The notes under the pieces: generated by a model | Seen by the model: only the letters and a program-made list of their open reading frames with translations | What the model was told of the DNA's origin: nothing | Database searches by the model: none | Program-made: the position numbers and the translations under genes | Part shown: positions 26,068 through 35,003 of the stretch, one piece after another | Layout: every line of letters begins with the position of its first letter | Numbering within the stretch: the stretch's first letter is position 1 | Assembly (NCBI GenBank): GCA_964461715.1 | Contig: CAYWVR010000019.1 | Location: forward strand, 1-64,000 | Reading direction: 5' to 3' | DNA: 64,000 bases | From: CAYWVR01 sp964461715 | GTDB taxonomy: Bacteria > Planctomycetota > Phycisphaerae > FEN-1346

Positions 26068-27090
26068 TTGACCCAAGCGTTCTCGAAGCGCGAGCGGCTG
26101 GCCCGGACCGTCGACGGACGCCCCGTCGACCGGCTCCCCGTGGCCCTGTGGCGGCACTTTTTTCTCGAGGAGCGGACGGCGGAGGGGCTCGTCGAGGCGA
26201 TGCTCGCCTGGCAGCGGGAGTACGACTGGGACTTCCTGAAGATCAACCCCCGGGCCTGCTACCACGTGGAGGACTGGGGCAACCGGTACGAGTTCTCCGG
26301 CGACCCGCACATCAAGCCTGCCCTGGTGCGGCCCGTGGTGCACGAAGTGTCGGATTTCCGGCATCTCGACCGGCTCGACTCGTCGATGCTCTCGGCCGAA
26401 CACCGGGCCTCGGTCCTGGGGGCCCACCTGAAGGCCGTGGCGGACCTGCGGAAGGCCCTCGGGCCGGACGTGCCGATGCTCATGACCGTCTTCACGCCGA
26501 TGGCCCTCGCCGCCGAGCTGGCGGGCGGGCCTCAGGACCTGGCGGGCCTGGTGGCCGAAGACGCGACGATGGTCCACGTGGGCCTGCGGACGATCACGGA
26601 CACGTTCGCCGAGTTCGCCGCACGGGCCGTCGACGCCGGGGCAGACGGGATTTTCCTCGCGACCACCCACGTCGCGACCGAGACGAATTTCACCCGCGAG
26701 CAGTACGAGGAATTCGGCCGCCCGTACGACCTGGAGATCCTGGAGGCCGTCGAGCACGCCCCGCTGAACCTGCTGCACGTCTGCCGCGAGCGGAGCATGG
26801 TCCGCGACCTGGTGGACTATCCCGTGGCGATGATCAACTGGGACACGGCCGCGGACTCGAACCCGGACCTGGCGGGTCTGGCCCCGGCCGCCCCGGACAA
26901 GGCCCTGGTGGGGGGCCTGGACCGCGGCCTCTTCAACGCCGCCTCGAACCGCGACGCGCTCGAAGGCCAGATCGAGGCCGCCCGCGAGGCGTTGGGCGAG
27001 CGGCCTTTCGTCCTCGGCTCGACGTGCACGATCGACACCACCGCCGACCCGTCGCTCGTGCGCAGGGTTCGCGATGCCGTGGAGACGTAG
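26068..27090 (+). CDS. UroD-superfamily protein, methyltransferase-type (copy 1)
   Basis: A 340-residue protein. The TTG start at 26068 is chosen because AAGGAG lies 7 nt upstream and the sequence then begins SKRERLARTVDGRPVDRLPV, the usual N-terminus of the superfamily. It keeps the fold but not heme-type residues; instead LLHVCRE (His237, Cys239) and GSTCTID (Cys320) form the His-x-Cys...Cys zinc set of corrinoid/thiol methyltransferases (MtaA/MtbA-like). A methyl-transfer role is therefore more likely than uroporphyrinogen decarboxylation. The flavoprotein at 27221 and a second such protein at 28235 are neighbours. No corrinoid protein gene is seen nearby. Confidence 0.82.
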   Translation: MTQAFSKRERLARTVDGRPVDRLPVALWRHFFLEERTAEGLVEAMLAWQREYDWDFLKINPRACYHVEDWGNRYEFSGDPHIKPALVRPVVHEVSDFRHLDRLDSSMLSAEHRASVLGAHLKAVADLRKALGPDVPMLMTVFTPMALAAELAGGPQDLAGLVAEDATMVHVGLRTITDTFAEFAARAVDAGADGIFLATTHVATETNFTREQYEEFGRPYDLEILEAVEHAPLNLLHVCRERSMVRDLVDYPVAMINWDTAADSNPDLAGLAPAAPDKALVGGLDRGLFNAASNRDALEGQIEAAREALGERPFVLGSTCTIDTTADPSLVRRVRDAVET

Positions 27091-27106
27091 GGTTGGGCGA
27101 GTGCCA

Positions 27107-27200
27107 TGGCCACGCGGTGTTGCGTGGCCAGGCGCAAGCGAACGTGCGTGGCGCGGAACAGGCCCACGCAAAGACCGTGTGGGCATGCCCCCCGGAGGGG
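27107..27200. repeat. Palindromic repeat element (family A, copy 1)
   Basis: Two hairpins fill the gap between the UroD-like and flavoprotein genes: TGGCCACGC (27107-27115) with GCGTGGCCA (27122-27130), and GCCCAC (27162-27167) with GTGGGC (27179-27184). The second part, GCCCACGCAAAGACCGTGT followed by GGGCATGCC, closely matches a segment at 52768-52800. It is a dispersed repeat rather than a terminator because no T-tract follows. Confidence 0.55.
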
Positions 27201-27220
27201 CCACGCGCCCGGAGACGCCG

Positions 27221-28192
27221 ATGGCCGAGACCATCCCCGAAGACCGAACCTGGGACGTGATCATCGTCGGGGCCGGCATCGCCGGACTCTCCGCCGCCAT
27301 CTACACCACGCGCGAGCGGCTCTCGACGCTGATGCTCGAGAAGCTCCAGCCGGGCGGCCAGATTCTGACCACGGCCCGCGTCGAGAACTATCCCGGCTTT
27401 CCCGCTCCCGTCAACGGCATGGACCTGGCCGATCGGCTGACCCAGCAGGCCCAGCGCTTCGGGGCCGAGATTCTGACGAATCGCGAGGTCACCCGAGTCG
27501 AGCCCGAAGGGGAGGGCGAGGACCGCCGCCTCGTCGCCCACACCAAGGACGCCCGCTTCCGTGGACGATCCATGATCCTCGCCGTCGGCAGCGAGTACCG
27601 CAAGCTCCAGGCCCCCGGCGAGAAACGCCTGACGGGCTACGGGGTTTCCTACTGCGGCACGTGCGACGCGCCGTTTTACGAGGACAAGCACGTGGTCGTG
27701 GTGGGCGGCGGGAACACGGCCCTCGACGAGGGGCTGCACCTGCTGGAGTACGTGCGGCACCTGACGTTCGTCGTCCTGGCCGACAACTTCCGCGGCGAGG
27801 CCGTTCTGATGGAGGAGCTTAAGAAGCACGAGGAGCGGGTCTCGACCTACTTCTCCAGCACCGTCACCGAGATTCTCGGCGAGGAGAAGGTCGAGGCCGT
27901 ACGCATCGAGAACACCAAGACCGGCTTGCACGAAAGGCTTGCGTGCGACGGGGTGTTCGTCTTCATCGGCCTGCAGCCGCTGACCGGGTTTCTCGAAGGG
28001 ACGCTGACTCTGGACCCGCGCGGGTTCATCCAGGCCGAACCCTGTCGCCTCGAAACCACGATGCCGGGCGTGTGGGCGGCGGGGGACGTGCGGGCCGGCA
28101 CCCTCAAGCAGGCCGCCACCGCCGCCGGCGACGGCGTCGTCGCCGCCCTGATGGCCAAGGAGTACGTCAAGAACGCGCCCGCGCCGGCGTGA
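27221..28192 (+). CDS. Thioredoxin reductase-like flavoprotein lacking the NADPH motif
   Basis: A 323-residue protein starting at 27221 (GGAG, 6-nt spacing). The FAD motif is IIVGAGIAGLSAAIY, the redox centre is SYCGTCDAPFY (Cys145/Cys148), the second Rossmann motif is VVGGGNTALDEG, and the C-terminal FAD motif is VWAAGDVRAGTLKQAATAAGDG. The HRRxxxR loop that binds the NADPH 2'-phosphate in classical TrxB is replaced by LADNFR (186-191). It may use NADH, ferredoxin or another donor, as described for atypical TrxR relatives. It sits between two methyltransferase-type UroD proteins, which suggests a specific thiol or redox partner. The name trxB is avoided for that reason. Confidence 0.88.
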   Translation: MAETIPEDRTWDVIIVGAGIAGLSAAIYTTRERLSTLMLEKLQPGGQILTTARVENYPGFPAPVNGMDLADRLTQQAQRFGAEILTNREVTRVEPEGEGEDRRLVAHTKDARFRGRSMILAVGSEYRKLQAPGEKRLTGYGVSYCGTCDAPFYEDKHVVVVGGGNTALDEGLHLLEYVRHLTFVVLADNFRGEAVLMEELKKHEERVSTYFSSTVTEILGEEKVEAVRIENTKTGLHERLACDGVFVFIGLQPLTGFLEGTLTLDPRGFIQAEPCRLETTMPGVWAAGDVRAGTLKQAATAAGDGVVAALMAKEYVKNAPAPA

Positions 28193-28202
28193 GGCATTCC
28201 CT

Positions 28203-28232
28203 CAAGCCGTTTGTGGCTTGGCCTTCCGTTTT
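28203..28232 (+). terminator. Possible terminator after the flavoprotein gene
   Basis: CAAGCC (28203-28208) and GGCTTG (28215-28220) form a 6-bp stem with a 6-nt loop, followed by the T-rich stretch ttccgttttcc. It lies between convergent genes. Confidence 0.4.
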
Positions 28233-28234
28233 CC

Positions 28235-29359
28235 TCACATCCGGACCGGCAGCGTAGCCAGATGCGCGCCGACGGCGCGGAACGTCTCGGCGCGACAGGC
28301 GGGGGGCGCGACGCCCGCGGTCGTCAGGACGATTCGCCGATGGTCCGGGCACGCGGCGAGCTCCGTCTCGATGTAGGCGCCGATGTCCTCGACCGGCTCG
28401 AGCCACGTGTTGACGCGCGTCCCGCCGACGAGCGTCTTCGATGGGGCCCGCGTCCGGCCGTCGACGAGGCGCGTGTCGCCCAGCGTCGGCGCCGTGAACG
28501 CCTCGATGCTCGACGCCGGGATCGTGTCGATTTGCGGCAGCAGGGCGCGCGTCTTGCCGCACATGTGCAGCTCGTGCATGCGGCCGGCGGCCTCGATGGC
28601 CCGGCCGTAGTCGACGAGATGCCCGTGGCAGTAGCGGGCGAACTGGGCCGGGCTGATCAGCGTCGTCGACGTGTTCTCGACGCTGACGACCGCGTCGCCC
28701 GGCGTTGCCTCGGCCACGGCCCGCACCAGGGCCAAGCACCCGGCGTGCATCATCTCGATGAGCGCGTCCATCTCGTCCGGCAAATCCTGGAGCAGGTAGT
28801 GGAGCTCGACCGGCCCGGCGACGTGCTCCACCAGATGCATCAACGGACTCGTCCCCCAGCCGCTCAACGCCATGCCGCGCTCGCCGATCTCCCGCGCCCG
28901 GCGGCGTCCCGTCTCGACGGCCTCGGCGTCCGCCTCCGGTTCGACGCCGGTCCAGGCCCACCGGTACCGGGCGAGGTCCTCCGGCCCCTTGACGGGAAAC
29001 TCGATCGGGTGCCACGTGCCCGTGACCGGGTCGTGGCCCCATCGCTCGACCATCTGGCCGTCGGGGGTGCGCGTGACGATCACGCGCGTTCCGTTCTCGC
29101 GATGCGCGCTCTGCTCGACGCGCGGGCGGCGAAGATGGGCGGCGCGCGGGACATGGAAGAGGCCGTCGGCGTGGATGAAGTCGAGCAGCTGCCGGTCGGT
29201 CCAAGCCCGGACCTCGGCCGGTTGGCTCCGCCGCCACGTGCCGTTCGTAACCTTCGCCCAGAAGGGGAGCCGGTCCACCTCCTCCCCCCGATACGCCGCC
29301 AAGAGCCGCGCGCGGCTCGTCATGCGGTCGGCCGGGACCACTTTGCCGTCGGTCGTCAC
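28235..29359 (-). CDS. UroD-superfamily protein, methyltransferase-type (copy 2)
   Basis: A 374-residue protein. The GTG at 29359 is preceded by AGGA at 6 nt and lies 8 nt after the dnaE stop; an internal ATG at 29323 (MTSRARLLAAYRGEEVDRLP) is where many relatives start. The zinc-type set is ELHMCGKT (His265, Cys267) and APPACRAE (Cys355). ALSGWGTSPLMHLVE and SVENTSTTLISPAQFARY fit the barrel. Its zinc ligands match those of the protein at 26068, but overall sequence identity is low, so the two may act on different methyl donors. Probably cotranscribed with dnaE, though no functional link to replication is evident. Confidence 0.82.
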   Translation of the reverse strand: MTTDGKVVPADRMTSRARLLAAYRGEEVDRLPFWAKVTNGTWRRSQPAEVRAWTDRQLLDFIHADGLFHVPRAAHLRRPRVEQSAHRENGTRVIVTRTPDGQMVERWGHDPVTGTWHPIEFPVKGPEDLARYRWAWTGVEPEADAEAVETGRRRAREIGERGMALSGWGTSPLMHLVEHVAGPVELHYLLQDLPDEMDALIEMMHAGCLALVRAVAEATPGDAVVSVENTSTTLISPAQFARYCHGHLVDYGRAIEAAGRMHELHMCGKTRALLPQIDTIPASSIEAFTAPTLGDTRLVDGRTRAPSKTLVGGTRVNTWLEPVEDIGAYIETELAACPDHRRIVLTTAGVAPPACRAETFRAVGAHLATLPVRM

Positions 29360-29367
29360 GGGGATTC

Positions 29368-32300
29368 CTATACTTTCAGTGCCTGGCCATGGCCGTTGGC
29401 GGTCAGGAGAAGGTGGTCGCGGCCGAGGAGGTTGGTGACGGCCTGCTGGAATGCGTCGTCGAGCTTGACGTGGAGACGCTCGCCGACCTGGATAAGGGTG
29501 CGGCCGCGCGCGCGGCCGACGAACTCGACGTAGACGGGCACGGGGCCGGGGTGGGCGGTCAGGATGCCCTTCAGGCCGGCGAGTAATTCCTGCGAAAGGC
29601 CCGTCTCGTTCAGGCGGATCATCACGGCTTTCGTCAGCGTCCGCCGCCCGTCCTCCAGCGGCCACAGCTCGGCGACCTTGACCTGTGGCTGCTCGCGGGT
29701 CTTGTCGACGGTCCCGCGGACGAAGACGATGCGGCCCTCGGCCACGAGGTCGGCACGGTCGCGGTACGTGGCCGGAAAGACGACACAGGAAACCGTGGCG
29801 GAGAGGTCCTCCAGCTCGAAGACGGCCATCTTCGCGCCGGGATTCTTGCCGGAGCGGGTGACGATGACGCGGGCGCTCTTGATATGGCCGCCGAGGACGA
29901 CCTCGGCCCCGTCGGAGACGTCCCCGAGGTCGGTGGCCTGGACGGAGGCGAAGTGGCGGAGGACGGCCTGGTGCGCTTCGAGGGGGTGGCCGGAGACGTA
30001 GAGGCCCAGCACGCCCTTTTCGTGCTCCAGCAGCTCGCTCGGGTCCCACTCGGGCACGTCGGGCAGGGCCTGGCCGTCGGGCGGGGCGGATTCGGCGATG
30101 GCCCCGAAGAAGTTGGCCTGGCCGTGGCGGCGGTCGTCCTGGAGGGCGGCCCCGGCCGAGAGGGCCCGGTCCATCACGAGGGCCAGCGGCCTCCGCGCCG
30201 CCCCGGTCGAATCAAACGCCCCGCACGTGATGAGGCAATCGACCACGGTCTTGTTGACGGCGGCCAGGTCGACGGTCTCACAGAAATGAAAGAGCGAGCG
30301 GAACCGGCCGACGCGCTCGCGCGCCTCCAGGATCGCATCGACGCTCCGCGTGCCGATGCCCTTGACGGCGGCCAGGCCGAAGCGAATCTTGTCGCCGACG
30401 ACGGTGAAGTCGTGGCCGGACTCGTTGATGTCGGGTGGGGCGACCGCAATATGCATACGCCGGCATTCATCCATGTACTCGGCCAGCTTGTCGGAGTTGA
30501 CCCTCTCGTACGTCAGCAGGGCTGCCATGAACTCCAGCGGATAGCGGGCCTTCAGGTACCCCGTCTGGTACGCCACCAGGGCGTAGCGGGTCGAGTGGCT
30601 CTTGTTGAAGCCGTAGCCGGCGAAGGCGAGGATGTTGTCCCAGATCTCGCGGACGAGCGTCTCCGGCAGGCCCTTGGCCTTGCAGCCGTCGAAGAAGGCC
30701 TGCTTCTCGGCGAGGATGATCTCCTCTTTCTTCTTCGAGATGGCCTTGATGAGTTTGTAGGCCCGGGCCAGCGGAATGTCGCCGAGGCGGTTGGCGATCC
30801 GCATGACCTGTTCCTGGTAGGCCATGATGCCGTAGGACTCGTCCAGAACCTCGGCCATGACCTCGTGGGGGGCGTCCCACCGCGCCCGCCCGTGCATGCG
30901 GTCGATGTACGTGCCGATCAGGTCCATCGGCCCGGGGCGGTACATGGCGTTGGCGGCGATGAGGTGGTCGAACTTCGTGGGCTTCATCTTCAGGAGCAGG
31001 TCCCGCATGCCCGCGGACTCGAACTGGAAGATGCCCTTCGTCTCGCCGCGCTGAAAGAGCGCGAACGTCTCGGCGTCGTCGAGCGGCAGGCGCTCGACGT
31101 CCACCTCGATGCCGCGATGCTCCCGCACCAGGTCCACGGCCCGCTGCATCGTGGTCAGGGTCCGGAGGCCGAGGAAGTCGAGCTTCAGGAGGCCGACGCT
31201 CTCGCACACCGGCCAGGACCACTGGGTGGTCACGTCGTCGCCGACGCGGCACAGGGGGGCGTAGCTCGTGAGCGGCGCGTTGGCGATCACGACCGCCGCC
31301 GCATGCACCGACGCATGCCGCGCCATCCCTTCCAGCCGCCGCGCGATGTCCATCAGTTCGCGCACCTGCGGGCTCTCCTCGACCCGGCGCGCCAGGTCCG
31401 GCTCCCGCGCGAGGGCCTTCTCCAGGGTCATCTTCGGCACCGCCGGGATTTTCTTGGCGAGGCGATCGACTTCCGCGAGGGGGATGTCGAGGACACGCCC
31501 GACGTCGCGGACGACGGCCCGGGCGGCCATGGTGCCGAAGGTGATGATCTGGGCGACGTTGGGCTCGCCGTACTTGGCCCGGACGTAGTTGATCAGCTCC
31601 TGTCGCCCCTCCTGGCAGATGTCGATGTCGATGTCCGGCATCTCGTTGCGGCTCGGGTCCATGAACCGCTCGAAGAGCAGGCCGTAGCCGAGCGGCTCGA
31701 CGGTCGAGATGTTCAGCAGATACGCGACCATGCACCCGACCGCGCTTCCGCGCGGGCCGCAGGGGATGCCTCGGGTGCGAGCGTAGTTGACGAGGTCCCA
31801 GACGATGAGGAAGTAGCTTGAGAAGCCCTTTGACTGGATGACGTCCAGCTCATGCTCGAGGTGGGCCCGGACCTCGTCGGGGGCGTCCGGGTACTTCTCG
31901 GCGAAGCCCTCCTCGCAGAGCCGCCGCAGCACCGCCTCGGGCAACTCGTCGCCGGGGGTTTGGAAGACGGGGACGTGGCGGCGGCTGAAGTCCAGTTCCA
32001 GGTCGCACCGCTCGGCGATGCGAACCGTGTTTTCGAGGGCCTCGGGCACGTCGCCGAAGCGTTCGCGCATCTCGTCCCGGGAGCGCATGTGGAACTCGCG
32101 CGGCCGGTAGCGCATGCGGTTCTCGTCCGAGAAAAGCTTCCCCGTGTTGATGCACAGGAGCACGTCGTGGGCCTTCGTGTCCTCGGCGTGGATGTAGTGG
32201 ACGTCGTTCGTGGCGACCAGGGGCACGTCCATCTCGCGGGCCAGCTCGATGAGCTTTGGCCGCACCTGCCGCTCCTCCTCGATGCCGTGGTCTTGGAGCT

Positions 32301-32832
32301 CGAGGTAGAAGTTCCCGGGGCCGAGGATGTCGAGGTAGCGGCGGACGGAGGCTCGGGCCCCTTCGACGTCCCCCGCCAGGAGCCGGCGCGGCGGCTCGCC
32401 ATGAAGACACGCGGACAGGCCGATCAGGCCCTCGGCGTGCTCGGCGAGGACCTCCCGGTCGATGCGCGGCTTGTAGTAGAAGCCGTCGAGGTAGGCCGTG
32501 GAGGCCAGCGCCAGCAGGTTCCGCCATCCCGCCTCGTTCCGCGCCAGCAGCACCAGGTGATACCCCGCATCCTGGGCGCCGCCGATCGTCTCGCGCTCGG
32601 TGCGGCGGCCGGGGGCGACGTAGGCCTCGTAGCCGAGGATGGGCTTGAGCTCCGCCGCGCGGGCGGCCCGGTAGAACTCGACGGCCCCGAACAGGTTCCC
32701 GTGGTCGGTCAGGGCCAGGGCCGGGCTGCCTTGGGCGACGGCCTTGGCGACGAGGTCGTCGATGCGGCAGGCGCCGTCGAGGAGACTGTACTCAGAATGG
32801 ACGTGGAGATGGACGAACGGCGACTCGGTCAC
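29368..32832 (-). CDS. dnaE: DNA polymerase III alpha subunit
   Basis: An 1154-residue replicative polymerase. The GTG start at 32832 has GAGG upstream. The N-terminal PHP domain begins FVHLHVHSEYSLLDGACRID and keeps TDHGNLFG and FYYKPRIDREVLAEH. The catalytic palm has GPRGSAVGCMVAYLL, EMPDIDIDICQEGRQE (paired Asp near residue 400) and KLDFLGLRTLTT. The HhH region, the AGYGFNKSHSTRYALVAYQT segment and a C-terminal OB fold (AKMAVFELEDLSATVSCVVF) complete the DnaE1 layout. Length and domain order are normal. Confidence 0.98.
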   Translation of the reverse strand: MTESPFVHLHVHSEYSLLDGACRIDDLVAKAVAQGSPALALTDHGNLFGAVEFYRAARAAELKPILGYEAYVAPGRRTERETIGGAQDAGYHLVLLARNEAGWRNLLALASTAYLDGFYYKPRIDREVLAEHAEGLIGLSACLHGEPPRRLLAGDVEGARASVRRYLDILGPGNFYLELQDHGIEEERQVRPKLIELAREMDVPLVATNDVHYIHAEDTKAHDVLLCINTGKLFSDENRMRYRPREFHMRSRDEMRERFGDVPEALENTVRIAERCDLELDFSRRHVPVFQTPGDELPEAVLRRLCEEGFAEKYPDAPDEVRAHLEHELDVIQSKGFSSYFLIVWDLVNYARTRGIPCGPRGSAVGCMVAYLLNISTVEPLGYGLLFERFMDPSRNEMPDIDIDICQEGRQELINYVRAKYGEPNVAQIITFGTMAARAVVRDVGRVLDIPLAEVDRLAKKIPAVPKMTLEKALAREPDLARRVEESPQVRELMDIARRLEGMARHASVHAAAVVIANAPLTSYAPLCRVGDDVTTQWSWPVCESVGLLKLDFLGLRTLTTMQRAVDLVREHRGIEVDVERLPLDDAETFALFQRGETKGIFQFESAGMRDLLLKMKPTKFDHLIAANAMYRPGPMDLIGTYIDRMHGRARWDAPHEVMAEVLDESYGIMAYQEQVMRIANRLGDIPLARAYKLIKAISKKKEEIILAEKQAFFDGCKAKGLPETLVREIWDNILAFAGYGFNKSHSTRYALVAYQTGYLKARYPLEFMAALLTYERVNSDKLAEYMDECRRMHIAVAPPDINESGHDFTVVGDKIRFGLAAVKGIGTRSVDAILEARERVGRFRSLFHFCETVDLAAVNKTVVDCLITCGAFDSTGAARRPLALVMDRALSAGAALQDDRRHGQANFFGAIAESAPPDGQALPDVPEWDPSELLEHEKGVLGLYVSGHPLEAHQAVLRHFASVQATDLGDVSDGAEVVLGGHIKSARVIVTRSGKNPGAKMAVFELEDLSATVSCVVFPATYRDRADLVAEGRIVFVRGTVDKTREQPQVKVAELWPLEDGRRTLTKAVMIRLNETGLSQELLAGLKGILTAHPGPVPVYVEFVGRARGRTLIQVGERLHVKLDDAFQQAVTNLLGRDHLLLTANGHGQALKV

Positions 32833-32898
32833 GCGTGGGCCTCGCTCTCGACGGGGTGCGCGCGGGTGTGACCGGACGGCGCTCGTCCGGTCCCTGGA

Positions 32899-32927
32899 AT
32901 GCTACCCGGCGGGTGCGGCGCCGTCAA
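32899..32927 (-). promoter_or_regulatory. Promoter of dnaE
   Basis: Minus strand TTGACG (32927-32922), 17-bp spacer, TAGCAT (32904-32899), giving a leader of about 60 nt. The rest of the gap to 33101 holds GC-rich palindromes (for example GGCCCCCGGGGGGGCC at 33017-33032) that may be a degenerate repeat. Confidence 0.5.
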
Positions 32928-33101
32928 GGCGAGTTGCCGGCGGCGGGCCACATTTTGCCCGGAGGCTCTCTGAGCCCCCTCGTGCCATAGCCCCGTGCCA
33001 CCATCTTTGTCCGCGTGGCCCCCGGGGGGGCCAAGAGCGTTGCATCATCCGGGCGGCGTCACTAGCCTACGGGTATGATCCGCGAGCGAAGGAGGTCGCC
33101 G

Positions 33102-33662
33102 ATGGTCCGAACGCATCTCTCTGCCGCGCTTCTCGTCGTCCTGGTCGCGGGGCTGGCCCTCGTGGCCGCCTCGTGCGGTCCGGACCCGGCCGAGGAGGCG
33201 GCGGCCCGCCGCGCCGCTGAGGCGAAGCTGCGGCGTCTCATCCTGCCGATGGAGTCGCTGGAGGTGACGTTCGATTTTGCCGACCCGAAGGCCCCGGACT
33301 GGCCCTACGCCGTGCCATACAACCCCTACGCCTCGGCCGCGGAGAAGGCCGTCGCCTCCGTCGTCGGGCGATACGGCGAGGCCCTGAAAAGGGGCGAGAC
33401 GCGGGCCGTGATGTGGACCCGGTACGCCGACGGGGGCAGCGTCGAGGCGATCCTCTTCGAGGAGGCGCAGGAGGCCGACGACGCTACGCTGGCGCTGGCG
33501 ATGTTCGAGCCGCCTGAGGGCGTCATGCGGACGCTTCGGGAGGGACCGGTGGTGGTGGTCCTGCGGTCGCCGACCTCGGCCGCCGACCCGGTCTACGTCG
33601 CGGGGACGGAGTACATCGCCCTCGTCCTGCAGAAGCCGCCGTTCCGGGCGAAGCCAGAGTAG
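33102..33662 (+). CDS. Lipoprotein of unknown function
   Basis: A 186-residue protein; the ATG at 33102 follows AAGGAGG at 6 nt. The signal peptide ends in the lipobox VAASC, predicting a lipid anchor. The mature domain is small and mixed alpha/beta (LEVTFDFADPKAPDWPYAV, GETRAVMWTRYADGGSVEAI), with no motif I recognise. It is a single gene convergent with the prepilin-like gene downstream. Confidence 0.72.
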   Translation: MVRTHLSAALLVVLVAGLALVAASCGPDPAEEAAARRAAEAKLRRLILPMESLEVTFDFADPKAPDWPYAVPYNPYASAAEKAVASVVGRYGEALKRGETRAVMWTRYADGGSVEAILFEEAQEADDATLALAMFEPPEGVMRTLREGPVVVVLRSPTSAADPVYVAGTEYIALVLQKPPFRAKPE

Positions 33663-33698
33663 CGCCGGACGGGGCCGGCGGGACGTGCAACGAACGGT

Positions 33699-34829
33699 CT
33701 ACCAGGGGTCGTTCGGGTCGACCCAATCGGTCTCGACGAGGCCGGGCGGCCGCCACATCTTCATGGCCACGTCGGGATGCAGGTCTTCCGGGTCCATGCT
33801 GTCGACGTTTCCCTCGACGAACAGGACGTTGACGTGCCCCAGGTGCCGCGGGGCCAGCATGGCCTCGAAGTCCTCCAGGTCGTCGACGAAGACGATGCTG
33901 CGTTCGTACTCGACGAGCAGAATCTGGGTGGGCGGGGGATGGGTGGCGGGGACGTCGGCGTTCATGCCGTAGCTGGCGAACCCCCCGCCGCCCCCGCCGT
34001 ACTTGGAGGACTCGCACAGGACGCGCATGTTCTCGCCGGGAAAGGTTGACTTCCAGCGATGGATGGTGATGCTGCGGCGGTCGTCCGCGAGGGTGATCTG
34101 CTCGGCGTTGTTCTCGAAGCCTCGGCTGCCCTGGCCGGTGGGATACTCCGTCTGGGGGCAGCCGAGGGACCCGTCGGTGGCGTCGAGTTCGTCGTCGAGA
34201 CAGATGATGCCGAGGATGTCGCTGCTGAAGCCGACCGTGCCGCTGACCTCCGTGCGGTTGCTCCCCTCGGGGTCGAGGTGGACGAAGTAGGCGTCGACGA
34301 CCGTGCCGCCCTCGACGACGCCGGAGCCGCTGTTGTAGTTCGTGTCGTAGCGGCCGGGGTCGACGATGTTGCAGTTGACGTTGGAGGCCAGCTCCACACG
34401 TTCGCGCTCGACGAAGGCGTGGATGGTGGTGTTGCTCTCCAGGACGTTGAAGACGACCGAGGCGGGCGGGCTGATGATGGCCACGTCGCCGTTGATCTCG
34501 GGCGGGTCGGGCTCCGCCGCCGCCACCCCCCCCACCGTGTCCAGCGGGCAGATAAGCATGGGGGCGGCCTCGGTGGCCCCGACGTAGTCGATCCATTGGT
34601 CGGGGGCGGGCAGCGTCGCCGATTCCCGGCTGTGCAGCGTCTGCCACAGGCGGTGCAGGTTCGACTTGCACCGCATGTCGTAGTAGGTCTGCCAGACGAA
34701 GTTGACGCCCGTGCCCAGCAGCGCGATCAGAAGCAGAACCACCGCGATGACAACCAGGAGCTCGACGAGGCTCACGCCCCGCCTGCGGCGTACCGACCTG
34801 CGCTGACTCGCATACGGAACTGCAGACAT
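33699..34829 (-). CDS. Prepilin-type N-terminal cleavage/methylation protein
   Basis: A 376-residue protein starting at 34829. The basic leader RRSVRRRRG is followed by VSLVELLVVIAVVLLLIALL, the type IV prepilin signal with Glu at +5 of the mature form. The MRCKSNLHRLWQTLHS segment and the C-terminal NVLFVEGNVDSMDPEDL are variants of the N-terminal and H-x9-DG-like motifs of the large planctomycete pseudopilin families; the DG is EG here. The rest is beta-rich with a glycine run. It is probably exported by a type II-like system. No secretion gene is nearby. Confidence 0.85.
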   Translation of the reverse strand: MSAVPYASQRRSVRRRRGVSLVELLVVIAVVLLLIALLGTGVNFVWQTYYDMRCKSNLHRLWQTLHSRESATLPAPDQWIDYVGATEAAPMLICPLDTVGGVAAAEPDPPEINGDVAIISPPASVVFNVLESNTTIHAFVERERVELASNVNCNIVDPGRYDTNYNSGSGVVEGGTVVDAYFVHLDPEGSNRTEVSGTVGFSSDILGIICLDDELDATDGSLGCPQTEYPTGQGSRGFENNAEQITLADDRRSITIHRWKSTFPGENMRVLCESSKYGGGGGGFASYGMNADVPATHPPPTQILLVEYERSIVFVDDLEDFEAMLAPRHLGHVNVLFVEGNVDSMDPEDLHPDVAMKMWRPPGLVETDWVDPNDPW

Positions 34830-35003
34830 GCGTCCTGTCCGCCCTCCGGGCGCATCCGACCCCCGACTAACGTGAATCCTGCCCGTCTGTGAGATTCTGA
34901 GCCAAACCAGATGTCCCGTCCAGTGAAATCGTGGTCGCGCTACCCTTGGAGAAGGCGACGCATCGCCCGTGTTCCCACGCCCTTCAGGGGAGCATCGGGC
35001 CGC

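Noticed and set aside
28235..30049. Extended N-terminus for the second UroD-like protein
   Set aside because: Extension lies antisense-in-frame over the end of dnaE with no homology; GTG 29359 has a ribosome binding site directly after the dnaE stop.
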